Shown: piece after piece, positions 25,000-34,492 of the stretch | Layout: each line of letters starts with the position of its first letter | Numbering within the stretch: the stretch's first letter is position 1 | NCBI RefSeq assembly: GCF_031624635.1 | Contig: NZ_JAMQOQ010000001.1 | Span: 558,001-622,000 of the forward strand | DNA length: 64,000 bases | DNA from: Halogeometricum sp. S3BR5-2 | Lineage (GTDB): Archaea; Halobacteriota; Halobacteria; Halobacteriales; Haloferacaceae | Direction: 5' to 3' | The notes under the pieces: generated by a model | What the model was told of the DNA's origin: nothing | Database searches by the model: none | What the model saw: only the letters and a program-made list of their open reading frames with translations | Made by a program: the position numbers and the translations under genes

Positions 25000-25922
25000 G
25001 CGTCGGGGCGGTCGGCGTCCTGCAGACCGGCGAGATGGGGCTGTACGAACTCATCGGGACGGTCCTCCGGAGTATCGGCGTTCCGAACGGGGTGGCCGAA
25101 CCGCTCACGCGCGCAATCGCGTTTCTCGTCGCTTTCGTCGTCGTCTACCTCCTCGGTCGTATCTTCCTCTTTCCCATCGTCGACCGGGTGATGGACTCGC
25201 GGGGGCTCGAAGCGCACGCGCAGAAGCCGCTGCGACGACTGCTCGGCGTGGTCGTCGTCTTCGTCGCCGTCACCGTCGCGTTCGGCGCCGCGAGGCTCCC
25301 GAACTTCCTGCAGTCGCTCGCGACCATCGCCGCGGCCGCGACGCTCGCCATCGGCCTCGCGATGCAGGACGTGCTCCAGAACTTCGTCGCCGGCGTGTTC
25401 ATCTACACGGACCGGCCGTTCCGCATCGGCGACTGGATCGAGTGGGAGGGCAACTCCGGCATCGTCGAGGACATCAGCTTCCGCGTCACGCGCGTCCGCA
25501 CGTTCGACAACGAACTGCTCACCGTGCCGAACTCCCAACTCACCGACGGCGTCATCAAGAACCCCGTCGCCAAGGACACATTGCGCCTACAGGTGCCGTT
25601 CGGCATCGGCTACGACGACGACATCGACGCCGCGACGGAGGTCATCGTCGGGGAGGCGGAGTCGCATCCGGACATCCTCGACGACCCCGCCCCGTCGGTC
25701 CGCCTGACCGAACTGGGCGACTCCTCGGTCGTTCTCACCTCGCGCATCTGGATACCGAACCCCTCGCGCGCCGACTTCGTGAAGACGAAAGCGGAGTACG
25801 TCAAGCGGGTCAAAGACGGATTCGACGAACGAGATATCGACATCCCGTACCCGAACCGCACGCTCGGCGGCGACCTCACGGTGTCCGGTCTGCGAGAAGT
25901 GGGAAGTTCGTCCGACGACTGA
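24996..25922 (+). CDS. MscS-family mechanosensitive channel
   Basis: This 308-residue channel has membrane helices at about 29-53 (LTRAIAFLVAFVVVYLLGR), 78-95 and 101-124. The pore-lining helix ATLAIGLAMQDVLQNFVAGVF leads straight into FIYTDRPFRIGDWIEWEGNSG. The beta domain then has VTRVRTFDNELLTVPNSQL and a C-terminal region ending in acidic residues. It would release solutes on hypo-osmotic shock, which is relevant to a halophile. It is coupled to the CRM gene by an ATGA overlap. Confidence 0.92.
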   Translation: MSVGAVGVLQTGEMGLYELIGTVLRSIGVPNGVAEPLTRAIAFLVAFVVVYLLGRIFLFPIVDRVMDSRGLEAHAQKPLRRLLGVVVVFVAVTVAFGAARLPNFLQSLATIAAAATLAIGLAMQDVLQNFVAGVFIYTDRPFRIGDWIEWEGNSGIVEDISFRVTRVRTFDNELLTVPNSQLTDGVIKNPVAKDTLRLQVPFGIGYDDDIDAATEVIVGEAESHPDILDDPAPSVRLTELGDSSVVLTSRIWIPNPSRADFVKTKAEYVKRVKDGFDERDIDIPYPNRTLGGDLTVSGLREVGSSSDD

Positions 25923-26019
25923 GGCCACGCGTCGAGGCGTTGGCGTTCTCGCGGCGTTCGCCTGTCGGCTCTCGATCACCGACTCTCGGCCGGTATCGCC
26001 GGTCGGTCTCCGGCCCGGA

Positions 26020-26826
26020 TTAGAGTTCGATGCGCTCGACGAGTTGGTCCTCGGCCTTCGTGTTGACGGCGACGATGCGGATGTAGTCTTCGAGCAGCGA
26101 CTTGTGGAGCTTCGCCTTCAGGAGGTTGTCGACCTGATAGACGCCCGCGGCGTTCACCATCTCTATCTCCACGAGGACGGGCTTGTCGTCGCCCGATTTC
26201 AGCGTCACGCTGTCTATCGCCTGACTCGACAGCGTGTTGATGCCGCGGCCGCCCTTCTCGTAGGGGATGCGCGACCGACCGCGCTCCATGTCCAAGGCGT
26301 CGGAGACGCGGATGACGCCCGCCTCGGTCGTGAGGGGGTCCTCCTCGGTGTGGTGACAGAGGATGGCGTGGAGCACCTCCGCCTTCACCCGGACGACCTC
26401 GGAGGTGTCGTAGAACTGCGGGAGGAAGCGGTCCAGCAGGTCCGCCGCGAGCGGAATCGAGTAGTAGGCGTGCTCGTCGCGGTGGACGACGTGGCCGATG
26501 TCGTGGAGCGTCGCCGCGAGGGCGACGATGACGGCCTCGTCCTCCTCTTCGAGTCCCTGCTGGGAGGCGCCGTTGAACTCGACGCCGCCGCTCTTCAGCA
26601 GGTCGTACAGTCGGAGCGCGCGGTTGCGAACGATTTCGATGTGCTTCTCGCCGTGGTCGTTGTACCCTTTTCGGGTGACCGCGTTGACGTTCTGGGCCTT
26701 CAGGTACGTCTTCACCTCGGGGTCGTCGAGGAGCGTCGGGAGGACTTCGTTGAGCTTCTCGTCCGGAAAACTGTGGTCCGCGTCGGGGTCGTACTCCCGA
26801 CCGATGTCGTCGGTTACGTGAGCCAT
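26020..26826 (-). CDS. HD-domain phosphohydrolase
   Basis: This is a 268-residue cytoplasmic protein with an HD-type metal site: H58 (NDHGEKHIEIV), H108-D109 (LHDIGHVVH) and DALDMERGRSRI with a further Asp. It is a one-domain HD protein with a helical C-terminal part (AKLHKSLLEDYIRIVAVN). HD enzymes hydrolyse nucleotides or phosphoesters with divalent metal; the substrate is unknown. It is 98 bp downstream of the MscS gene tail-to-tail and 91 bp ahead of the next gene. Confidence 0.88.
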   Translation of the reverse strand: MAHVTDDIGREYDPDADHSFPDEKLNEVLPTLLDDPEVKTYLKAQNVNAVTRKGYNDHGEKHIEIVRNRALRLYDLLKSGGVEFNGASQQGLEEEDEAVIVALAATLHDIGHVVHRDEHAYYSIPLAADLLDRFLPQFYDTSEVVRVKAEVLHAILCHHTEEDPLTTEAGVIRVSDALDMERGRSRIPYEKGGRGINTLSSQAIDSVTLKSGDDKPVLVEIEMVNAAGVYQVDNLLKAKLHKSLLEDYIRIVAVNTKAEDQLVERIEL

Positions 26827-26917
26827 TTCACCCCGTGGTACGTCCGGGAGGAGAAAGTATCTGCGGTCGTGACACGTGCACGCGCCTCGCGGCCGCGGCC
26901 TCCGACCGCCCGCCGCC

Positions 26918-27397
26918 TCAGGCGCGGGCGGAGTCGGCGGCCGCCGCGACTTCCTCGTAGTCGGGTTCGGCGCCCAAGTCGTCGCTGACCCACTTGTACG
27001 TCACCTCGCCGTCGCCGTCGACGACGAACACCGCGCGCTTGGCGACGTCGCGGACGCCCGCGGAGGTGAAGTCCGTCGCCACGTCGTACGCGTGGACGAG
27101 TTCGCGGTTCGAGTCGCTCAGGAGGGAAAAGTCGAGGTCGTTCTGCCGCCGGAACTCGTTGAGGGTGAACGGGGTGTCGATGCTGACGCCGTACACCGTC
27201 GCGTCCACCGCCTCGAACTCGTCCATGCGGTCGCGGAACGTGCACATCTCGGTCGTACACGTACTCGTGAACGCGGCCGGGAAGAAGGCGAGCACGAGCG
27301 GTGCCTCGTCGAGGTTCTCGGAGAGGGTGAACGTCCCGACGTCGCCGTCCGCGAGAGGAACGGTGAAATCGGGGGCCTCGTCGCCGATATCGACCAT
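26918..27397 (-). CDS. PrxQ/Bcp-type peroxiredoxin
   Basis: The 159-residue thiol peroxidase starts MVDIGDEAPDFTVPLADGDV. The active site is AAFTSTCTTEMCTFRD with C47 as peroxidatic and C52 (five residues on) as the likely resolving Cys, the PrxQ layout. The rest keeps the thioredoxin-like fold (VYGVSIDTPFTLNEFR, KRAVFVVDGDGEVTYKWV). It would reduce hydrogen or organic peroxides using thioredoxin-type donors. The gene is 91 bp upstream of the HD gene on the same strand. Confidence 0.9.
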   Translation of the reverse strand: MVDIGDEAPDFTVPLADGDVGTFTLSENLDEAPLVLAFFPAAFTSTCTTEMCTFRDRMDEFEAVDATVYGVSIDTPFTLNEFRRQNDLDFSLLSDSNRELVHAYDVATDFTSAGVRDVAKRAVFVVDGDGEVTYKWVSDDLGAEPDYEEVAAAADSARA

Positions 27398-27447
27398 GTC
27401 GAAGAGTACCGCCGGCGCGTCAGTTCAAAGTTGTCGTTCGGTTCGAT

Positions 27448-27837
27448 TCAGTTCAGGTTCGCCTTGCGCTCGCGCATCGCGACGGCGAAGGCGACGGCGG
27501 CGCCGAGGAAGGAGGCGTTGCGGAGGAACGCGTCGAGTTCCTCGTCTCGCTGGTCACCTTCCATGTTCCAGAAGTCGTGCATCTGCGGCGTCACGCCGAG
27601 GAGGAAGGTGGCGATGGCCACGACGCCCAGGAGCGGCGCGAGTCCGAGTGCGAGGAGGATGCCGCCGGCGAACAGCAGGAAACTCGCGACCGGAACGAGG
27701 ACGCTCGCGAACGGAACGCCGACGCTGTCGGCGTAGGCGACCATGTCGTCGGTACTCGCGAGGTTGTCGTAGCCGTCGCGGGCGAACTTCGCCCCGAAGG
27801 CGATCCGTGCGAAGATGAACAGAAGGCGGTTGAGCAT
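27448..27837 (-). CDS. DoxX-family membrane protein
   Basis: This 129-residue protein starts at ATG 27837 (MLNRLLFIFARIAFGAKFAR). It has four hydrophobic segments including FASVLVPVASFLLFAGGILLALG and LGVVAIATFLLGVTP, in the usual DoxX/SURF4-like layout. The DoxX/DoxD family includes a quinol-linked oxidoreductase subunit, but most members are of unknown function. It is 50 bp upstream of the peroxiredoxin gene in the same direction, so an oxidative-stress link is possible but inferred. Confidence 0.8.
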   Translation of the reverse strand: MLNRLLFIFARIAFGAKFARDGYDNLASTDDMVAYADSVGVPFASVLVPVASFLLFAGGILLALGLAPLLGVVAIATFLLGVTPQMHDFWNMEGDQRDEELDAFLRNASFLGAAVAFAVAMRERKANLN

Positions 27838-28106
27838 GCGCCCGTATACAGGCTCGCCGGAAGATAAACTCTGGCGGCCCCGGCGAGACGGAACCGATTC
27901 CGAAATCCAAGCTTCGGGCCGGGAGCGGCGGCGTCCCGAGTCGTGTTTCCTCCGCGACGCGTACGACGGCGACTGATGCGACGAACGCGGCTCACGAGGG
28001 ACGAGAACCGCGATAGCGACCGTTCGGAGGTTTCGTCGGGCGCCTCGAAGGACACCCCTAAGATGCAAAAAGCCTATAGTCGCGAGTAGGTTAAGCCCAG
28101 ATAGCG

Positions 28107-28421
28107 ATGTACCAGATTGTCCCCCTGTTCCCGGGGATTCCAGGTGGGCCGGAGCTCCTCATCGTCCTGCTCGTCCTCGTGCTGCTGTTCGGGGCGAACA
28201 AGATTCCGAAGCTCGCTCGGTCCACGGGTCAGGCCATGGGCGAGTTCCAGCGCGGACGCAACGAAATCGAAGAAGAGCTCAAGCAGATGGAGAGCACGAA
28301 CGACGACGAGGAAGACGACGAGACGGCGGCGTCCGCGTCGACGGAGACGGCGTCGACCTCGACCGCCACGGAGACGACGTCGACTTCGACGTCCTCGGAC
28401 TCGAACTCCAACTCCAACTGA
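28107..28421 (+). CDS. tatA: Twin-arginine translocase subunit TatA/E
   Basis: This 104-residue protein has the standard TatA layout: an N-terminal membrane helix (GPELLIVLLVLVLLFGANKI, with Pro/Glu before it), the hinge FGANKIPKLARS, then an amphipathic helix (TGQAMGEFQRGRNEIEEELK). A low-complexity acidic and Ser/Thr tail follows. It forms the export pore of the Tat pathway, which haloarchaea use heavily. The window encodes Tat substrates (GDPD 13828, beta-helix 41691, cupredoxin 52706). No tatC is in the window. Confidence 0.92.
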   Translation: MYQIVPLFPGIPGGPELLIVLLVLVLLFGANKIPKLARSTGQAMGEFQRGRNEIEEELKQMESTNDDEEDDETAASASTETASTSTATETTSTSTSSDSNSNSN

Positions 28422-28492
28422 ACGCGTCTTCGCGCTCCGGCTTTTCTCGGCGAAACATATCACCTTTAGTGGTCGCTCTCGTAGCCCCGGCG

Positions 28493-28566
28493 GGGCGCGT
28501 GGCCTAGCGGATCAGGGCGAGGGGTTCCTAACCCCTCGATCGCGGGTTCGAATCCCGCCGCGCCCG
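28493..28566 (+). tRNA. tRNA-Arg (anticodon CCT)
   Basis: A full 74-nt cloverleaf is visible. The acceptor stem is GGGCGCG/CGCGCCC with discriminator G. The anticodon stem AGGGG/CCCCT encloses loop TTCCTAA, anticodon CCT (reads AGG). T-stem GCGGG/CCCGC carries loop TTCGAAT. CCA is not encoded. No intron is seen. A 6-bp stem with a 5-nt loop (28579-28595) follows closely and may terminate transcription. Confidence 0.93.
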
Positions 28567-29006
28567 TCTCCTTCGCTGCGCTCGGTCGACGAGCGCGGCG
28601 TACTCCCACTCGCTTCGCTCGCGGGAGTCCCGCCGCGCCTGCCCGGACTCGAATTGGAGAGCGACGAGTCTCGTGCACGCGGAGTTCCGCTGTTCCCCTC
28701 GCGACACTCGGCCGACAGTTGAGGCGCCGGACCGATTGCGAGGGAGACTCGCGGCGAAAGCCGTCGTTAACCCCGATTCATCACACCCTAGAGCGACCGA
28801 AACGGCTTCGTCTACCGACGACAATTCTCATATACGAGATTGTTCAGTTAGAGATACTTAGAGGAGATATAACTAGATCACGCGAATCGTTTCACCAGCT
28901 TAGATGTAATATTAACTTATTTACTCTGCAATTTTGTCGAAATATAGTTAAATGTGCGCTTAAATCTCCAGAAGCCTTTTTGACCGGGGAGAGCGACGGG
29001 AGAACA
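28567..29006. other. 440-bp gap, GC-rich hairpins then a strongly AT-rich stretch
   Basis: No supportable gene. The first part (28567-28740) holds a CGCTCG/CGAGCG hairpin (28579-28595) and an ACTCCC/GGGAGT arm pair (28602-28628), with the Cys/Gly-poor, Arg-rich short frames that GC-rich non-coding DNA gives. From about 28810 to 28985 the bases turn strongly AT-rich, unlike the flanks. This part probably holds the promoter of the secretion ATPase, and several TATA-like words are present. No integrase gene, target-site copy of the tRNA or inverted terminal repeat was found. Confidence 0.6.
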
Positions 29007-32000
29007 ATGGCTACCGACGACGACGCGTCCCCGCCGGTCCGACGGGAGTCGGGCGGCGACGACGAGGACGCGTTGGAGGGGGCGGTCGGCGGCGACCGGG
29101 TGGCTCTCGACGGCGACGTCGCACCGGGAGGTGCGGCGGACCGGGAGTCGAAGGACGCATCGACTGGCGAGTCCGGGGACGGAGCGAACGCGACCGTCGG
29201 CGAGTACACGTGGGCGCACTTCCTCGACGAGTTCGGCACTGACGGCGACGTAGAGGCGCTCTACGGCGGTCTCGACCCGCGGACACCGCGCGCCGACTCG
29301 CGCTGGGACGACGGCGACGAACCGGCCGCCCCGCCGCGACCGACCCGCGAGGACTGGCGGAACGTCGAGTTGGACCCGACCGAGGAGCGCTACCTCGGAC
29401 ACCACCCCGTCGACACCGAGGACGAGGTTCGCGCGGCGGCGGGCGAGGCCGCCCGGATTCAGCGCGAGTTCGAGGCGTTCTGCGACCCCGAGACGACGCC
29501 CGTGGTCAAGGACGTCTGGATGTGGGAGCACTACAAGCGCGAGTACTACTACGAGGACGACGGCTCCCGACCCCGCGACGAGGAGGGGGAGATAGAACGC
29601 TTCGACGCCGAGGACGCCCTCGGGTTCGACCCCGACGTCGTCGAGAACGCCCTCGCGCGCGGCGCCCGACGCGCCGAGGAACTGGACGAGGTGGTCGACG
29701 AACGAACCGTCGACGTGAACGAGGAGTTGGACGAGGACGCCTTCTTCTCGGACGACCGCGGTCTGACGACGGCGGCGAACCGCTACGACCTGGAGAAGGC
29801 GGTGCCGATGGAGAAGAAGACGCACTTCCGCGAGGTGGAGCGCTACTGGGTGAACAAACCCCACTCGTTCGTCGTCATCTTCCGCTCGACGAAGGAGAAC
29901 GAGACGAAGTACTACGTCGTCGAACCCTACCAGAACGAGATCGAGGCCGACCTCACGGAGTTCCTCACCGGGAAACTCCGCACCGCCATCAAGTACGACG
30001 ACGAGAGCACCATCGGGACGGAGGACGGCACCCGGCGCCGCGTCATCGAACGGCAGTCGCTCGAACTGCTCGAACGCTACGACCTGTACGACCCCGGTCC
30101 GGACGGCTACTCCGACTCGCTGTCGCTGCTCCCCGAAGCGGGCGAGGCCGACGCCGCCGACGGCGGCGAAGCGGAGGGGCCGGGAACGATAGAGACGCTC
30201 CTCGGACGCCTCGGACTCGGCGGGAGCGACGGCGATGGCGACGGCGGGGTCGACGACGAGTCAGACTGTGGGACGGAAACGGCGGCCGCGGACGGCGGGG
30301 CGGTCGTCGACGGGCCGCGGGACGGAACGGTCGGAGCGCTCGCCCGCCGACTCGGACTGGACGAGTCGTCGCTCGGCGGCCGACTCGACGGTCTCTTCGC
30401 TAAGCCGCCGCGTGGGCGGGCGGGCCTCGACGGCATCGCCGCGCGTCCCGAACCCGCGGTGCTCGCGGAGGACGCCGCGACGCTGACCGAGTACCAAGTC
30501 GAGAAGTTGCTGTACTACCTCCGGCGGGACTTCATCGGCTACGAGCGAATCGACGGCGTCAAACACGACATCAACGTCGAGGACATCTCCTGCGACGGGT
30601 ACAACTCGCCGGTGTTCGTCTACCACTCCGACTACGAGCAGATCATCTCGAACGTCTTCCACGGGAAGACGGAGTTGGACGACTTCGTCGTGAAACTCGC
30701 CCAGCGCTCCGGGAAGGGCATCTCGAAGCGCCGCCCGCAGGTGGACGCGACGCTGCCCGACGGCTCCCGGGCGCAACTCACGCTCGGCCGCGAAGTCTCG
30801 GACCACGGCACGAACTACACCATCCGGCAGTTCAAGGACGTGCCGTTCACCCCTATCGACCTCGTCAACTGGAACACGTTCTCCCTGGAGGAGATGGCGT
30901 TCCTGTGGCTCTGCATCGAGAACCACAAGTCGCTCATCTTCGCCGGCGGGACCGCATCCGGAAAGACCACCTCGCTGAACGCGGTGTCGCTGTTCATCCC
31001 ATCGAACACGAAAATCGTCTCCATCGAGGACACCCGCGAGGTCGAACTCCCCCAGCGGAACTGGATCGCCTCCGTGACGCGCCCGTCGTTCTCCGACGAC
31101 GACAAGGGCGACGTGGACGAGTTCGACCTGCTGGAGGCCGCCCTCCGCCAGCGTCCCGACTACATCGTCATGGGCGAGATACGCGGCGAGGAGGGACGGA
31201 CGCTCTTTCAGGTGATGTCGACCGGACACACCACGTACACGACGTTCCACGCCGACAGCGTCGGCGAGGTGCTGAAGCGCTTCACGACCGAACCCATCAA
31301 CGTCTCGAAGACGATGTTCACCGCCCTCGATTTGGTGTCCATCCAGATGTCGACGCGCGTGCAGGGCAACAAGGTCCGGCGGAACAAGTCGCTGACCGAG
31401 ATAAACCACTACGACGCCGAGAACGACGAGATCAACGTCCAGGACGTCTACCAGTGGCAGGCCGAGAACGACGAGTACCTCCAGATGGGCTCTTCGAACA
31501 CCTTAGAGGAGATACGCTTCGACCGCGGGTGGACCGAGGACACCCTGGACCACGAACTGTTCCTCCGGCGGGTCGTTCTCGCCTATCTCATCGACCGCGG
31601 CCTCAACACGTACACGCAGGTGGCCGCCACGCTCCAGGCGTTCATCAACGACCCCGACACCATCCTGACGCTGATGGCCGAGGACGAACTCGAACGGAGT
31701 CTGGAGGACCTCCGCGAGATGGAGTCGGTCCACATCAACGTCGACCCCGAGAAGGAGGAGATGGTCCCCCGGCCGGACCCGCCCGAGGAGGTGCGGGAAC
31801 TCTGCCGGGCCATCCTCGACCGGGCCGAAGCGGAACTGTTCGGCGACTACCGCGGCCGGGAGACCGGCGAGGTGGCCGACGCCCTTCGGGAGATGGGGGA
31901 CGAACCGGACGTGAGCGCGCGCTACGAGGACCACTCGGCGCTGGACGCCCTGGACGAGGCGACCCGACCCGACCCGGAACTGACCGAGGGTGACGAGGCG

Positions 32001-32444
32001 CCGCCGGAACTGGCGGAGGGCGACGGGGACGCCGGGCCGAGCGAACTCGAAGACGAGGGGACGCCCGCACTCGACGCCGGCGACGCGGCGCCCGACGGCG
32101 CGGACACCGCGGAGGCCGCGGACGACGCCGCCGCACCCGCCCCCGAAACAGACGACGGTGCGGTCGACGCCGGAGACGGGACGGCCGTCGACGGTGCGTC
32201 TCCCGACGACGAGACGACCGACGGCGGAGCGCCGTCGGTCGAGGAGTTCGGCATCGAGGACCTCTTCGGCGCGGACGCCGGGAGCGAACTGGACGACGTC
32301 TCCGCCGAATTGGAGGAGGACGGCTGGGGCTTCGGGGAGTTCGAGGACGCCGACCCGAAGGACGTCGCGGACGGCCGGAACGACGGAAGCGACGGCGGAG
32401 GCGGCAGCGCCGACGGCGGTGGAGACGGGGAGTCGAGTAGATGA
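29007..32444 (+). CDS. Type II/IV secretion ATPase, PilB-like
   Basis: This 1145-residue motor ATPase starts at ATG 29007, because the frame upstream lies in the AT-rich gap and has unlike residue usage. The Walker A motif GGTASGKTT has K653. Downstream are RNWIASVTRPSFS, a Walker B region RPDYIVMGEIRGEEGRTLFQ (Asp/Glu box) and GHTTYTTFHADS. Low-complexity Gly/Asp insertions occur at about 375-470, and an acidic disordered tail follows residue 950. The family drives pilus or archaellum assembly by ATP hydrolysis. It is the first gene of a tightly coupled operon (ATGA overlap with the next). Confidence 0.9.
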   Translation: MATDDDASPPVRRESGGDDEDALEGAVGGDRVALDGDVAPGGAADRESKDASTGESGDGANATVGEYTWAHFLDEFGTDGDVEALYGGLDPRTPRADSRWDDGDEPAAPPRPTREDWRNVELDPTEERYLGHHPVDTEDEVRAAAGEAARIQREFEAFCDPETTPVVKDVWMWEHYKREYYYEDDGSRPRDEEGEIERFDAEDALGFDPDVVENALARGARRAEELDEVVDERTVDVNEELDEDAFFSDDRGLTTAANRYDLEKAVPMEKKTHFREVERYWVNKPHSFVVIFRSTKENETKYYVVEPYQNEIEADLTEFLTGKLRTAIKYDDESTIGTEDGTRRRVIERQSLELLERYDLYDPGPDGYSDSLSLLPEAGEADAADGGEAEGPGTIETLLGRLGLGGSDGDGDGGVDDESDCGTETAAADGGAVVDGPRDGTVGALARRLGLDESSLGGRLDGLFAKPPRGRAGLDGIAARPEPAVLAEDAATLTEYQVEKLLYYLRRDFIGYERIDGVKHDINVEDISCDGYNSPVFVYHSDYEQIISNVFHGKTELDDFVVKLAQRSGKGISKRRPQVDATLPDGSRAQLTLGREVSDHGTNYTIRQFKDVPFTPIDLVNWNTFSLEEMAFLWLCIENHKSLIFAGGTASGKTTSLNAVSLFIPSNTKIVSIEDTREVELPQRNWIASVTRPSFSDDDKGDVDEFDLLEAALRQRPDYIVMGEIRGEEGRTLFQVMSTGHTTYTTFHADSVGEVLKRFTTEPINVSKTMFTALDLVSIQMSTRVQGNKVRRNKSLTEINHYDAENDEINVQDVYQWQAENDEYLQMGSSNTLEEIRFDRGWTEDTLDHELFLRRVVLAYLIDRGLNTYTQVAATLQAFINDPDTILTLMAEDELERSLEDLREMESVHINVDPEKEEMVPRPDPPEEVRELCRAILDRAEAELFGDYRGRETGEVADALREMGDEPDVSARYEDHSALDALDEATRPDPELTEGDEAPPELAEGDGDAGPSELEDEGTPALDAGDAAPDGADTAEAADDAAAPAPETDDGAVDAGDGTAVDGASPDDETTDGGAPSVEEFGIEDLFGADAGSELDDVSAELEEDGWGFGEFEDADPKDVADGRNDGSDGGGGSADGGGDGESSR

Positions 32445-34492
32445 GCCTCGACTCGCCCGCCTCCGGACCGGGGGGACTCGACCGGAGCACCGACGCCCTC
32501 GGCGACGCGTTCTACCCGCTGTTCCGCCTGCTGTTCGACGAGGAGGGCGACTTCGTGAACGACATCGGACGGAAACTCGAACAGGCGCGGATGCCGGCGA
32601 CGGTGGAACTGTACCTCTCGCACGCCCTCGCCGTCGGCGTCCTCGTCGGCGGGGTGCTGTGGCTCCTCGGGTCGCTGCTCTGCTACGCGCTGTTCGCGTT
32701 CGGCGTCGTCTCGCCGGCGACGCTCAGCATCGGCCTCCCGGCTCCCGACCCGGGGACGGCGGCGTTCCTGGAGTCGCTGAAGACGCCGTTCGCGGTGCTC
32801 GTCTCCGGCGTCGTCTTCGGGAGCCTCGGATTCGGCGCGGGGTTCGGAACGCTCGTGGCGATGCCGTACTCGAAGGCCTCCACCCGGAAGCGCGAGATAA
32901 ACATGCTGCTGCCCGACGCCGTCTCCTTCATGTACGCCCTCTCGGTGGGCGGGCTGAACCAACTGGAGATTCTGGAGGCGATGGGTCGGGCGGAGGACAC
33001 CTACGGCGAAGTCGCCCGCGAGTTCCAGAGCATCGTCCAGGAGACGGAGTACTTCGGCACGGACTACCGCACCGCCATCCGCGAGCAGGCGCTGGTGTCG
33101 CCGTCGAGCGAACTCTCGCAGTTCCTCACCGACATGCTCTCCATCGTCAACTCCGGGGGCAACATGGAGCGGTTCCTCGACGACAAGAAGGACAAGCACA
33201 TGCGGACGGCCAAGCAGGAGCAGGAGATGACGCTGGAGACGCTGGAACTGTTCGGGGAGATGTACATGACGCTCTCGCTGTTCCCGCTTCTCCTCATCAT
33301 CATTCTCGTCATCATGAGCATGCTCGGGCAGGCCCAGGAGTCGCTCCTGTACGCGACGGTGTACGGGCTCATCCCGCTGACCGGCGTCGGTTTCCTCGTC
33401 CTCGTCTCGACGGTGAAGCAGGACGAGCCCGGCGACGGCTACCTCGACCCCTCGGGCGCCTCCGACCGCCTCCGGCAGGGACACAAGGAGGGGCTGTTCC
33501 ACATGGGTCTCGTCGAGAGCTTCGTCGGCGAGCACACCCTCTTCGACCGCGTCCGCTCGCGCGAGGGGACGTACAAGACGAAGCAACTGCTCGAACGACC
33601 GCACCTGTTCTTCCGCGACAACCCCCTGTACACGCTGTTTCTCACCGTCCCCGCCGCCCTGGCTCTGCTGGGGACGGCCGTCCTCGGCGGGGCGGCGCCG
33701 CTGTCGTGGGACGCGATGTTAGAGCGGCCCATCTGGGGCACGTTCGTCTGGTGGTACGTCCCCGCCTACACCGTGGGCATCCCGCTGGCGTTCTTCCACG
33801 GGTGGAACACCCGCTCGCGACAGGCCGTCGTCGGAAAGCTCTCGGAGAACCTCCGGAAACTCTCCAGCGCGAACGACACCGGCCAGACGCTCCTCGAATC
33901 GGTCAAGACCGTCTCCGACACCTCCTCCGGAAAGCTCGCCGACGAGTTCGAGGTGCTGTACGCGAAGGTGAACTACGGGATGAGCCTCCGGTCGGCGCTC
34001 GTCGAGTTCAACAACAAGTACCACATACCGCGCCTCGCCCGGACGGTGAAGCTCATCACGAAGGCGCAGGAGGCCTCCAGTCAGATCACGGACGTGCTGA
34101 CGACGGCGGCGCAGGCCTCCGAGAACCAGGACGACATCGAACGCGAGCGGAAGTCGCGGACGATGATGCAGGTGGCCATCATCCTCATGACGTACGTCAC
34201 GCTCCTGGCCGTGATGGCCATCCTGAAGACGCAGTTCCTCGACGTGATGGCGGGGCTGACCGCGCAGGCGAGTTCGAGCGGCGGGTCGCAGGCGGTGCAG
34301 GGCGGCCCGGACTTCGGCGGCGGCGTCGACACCGCCCTGCTCTCGCTCCTGTTCCTCCACGCGGTGACGCTGCAGGCGACGCTGTCGGGTCTCATCAGCG
34401 GCTACATCCGGAACGCGGACATCGTCTCGGGCGTCAAGTTCGTCGTGATACTGCAGACCGTCGCGCTCGCGGTGTGGGCGGTGGTCGGATGA
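32441..34492 (+). CDS. TadC/PilC-like pilus assembly membrane protein (T2SF)
   Basis: This 683-residue platform protein has two T2SF-type helical domains. The first (about 150-300) has LLPDAVSFMYALSVGGLNQLEILE and a membrane hairpin near residues 275-320. The second (about 470-620) has SANDTGQTLLESVKTVSDTS and terminal helices. Membrane segments cluster at 55-140, 280-330, 390-450 and 580-683. It would anchor the ATPase at the membrane and hold pilin subunits. Its start overlaps the ATPase stop (ATGA), and its stop overlaps the next gene's start the same way. Confidence 0.9.
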   Translation: MSLDSPASGPGGLDRSTDALGDAFYPLFRLLFDEEGDFVNDIGRKLEQARMPATVELYLSHALAVGVLVGGVLWLLGSLLCYALFAFGVVSPATLSIGLPAPDPGTAAFLESLKTPFAVLVSGVVFGSLGFGAGFGTLVAMPYSKASTRKREINMLLPDAVSFMYALSVGGLNQLEILEAMGRAEDTYGEVAREFQSIVQETEYFGTDYRTAIREQALVSPSSELSQFLTDMLSIVNSGGNMERFLDDKKDKHMRTAKQEQEMTLETLELFGEMYMTLSLFPLLLIIILVIMSMLGQAQESLLYATVYGLIPLTGVGFLVLVSTVKQDEPGDGYLDPSGASDRLRQGHKEGLFHMGLVESFVGEHTLFDRVRSREGTYKTKQLLERPHLFFRDNPLYTLFLTVPAALALLGTAVLGGAAPLSWDAMLERPIWGTFVWWYVPAYTVGIPLAFFHGWNTRSRQAVVGKLSENLRKLSSANDTGQTLLESVKTVSDTSSGKLADEFEVLYAKVNYGMSLRSALVEFNNKYHIPRLARTVKLITKAQEASSQITDVLTTAAQASENQDDIERERKSRTMMQVAIILMTYVTLLAVMAILKTQFLDVMAGLTAQASSSGGSQAVQGGPDFGGGVDTALLSLLFLHAVTLQATLSGLISGYIRNADIVSGVKFVVILQTVALAVWAVVG

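Noticed and set aside
28719-29006. N-terminal extension of the secretion ATPase
   Set aside because: The frame crosses the AT-rich gap with residues unlike the rest of the protein. The ATG at 29007 suits the coding sequence.
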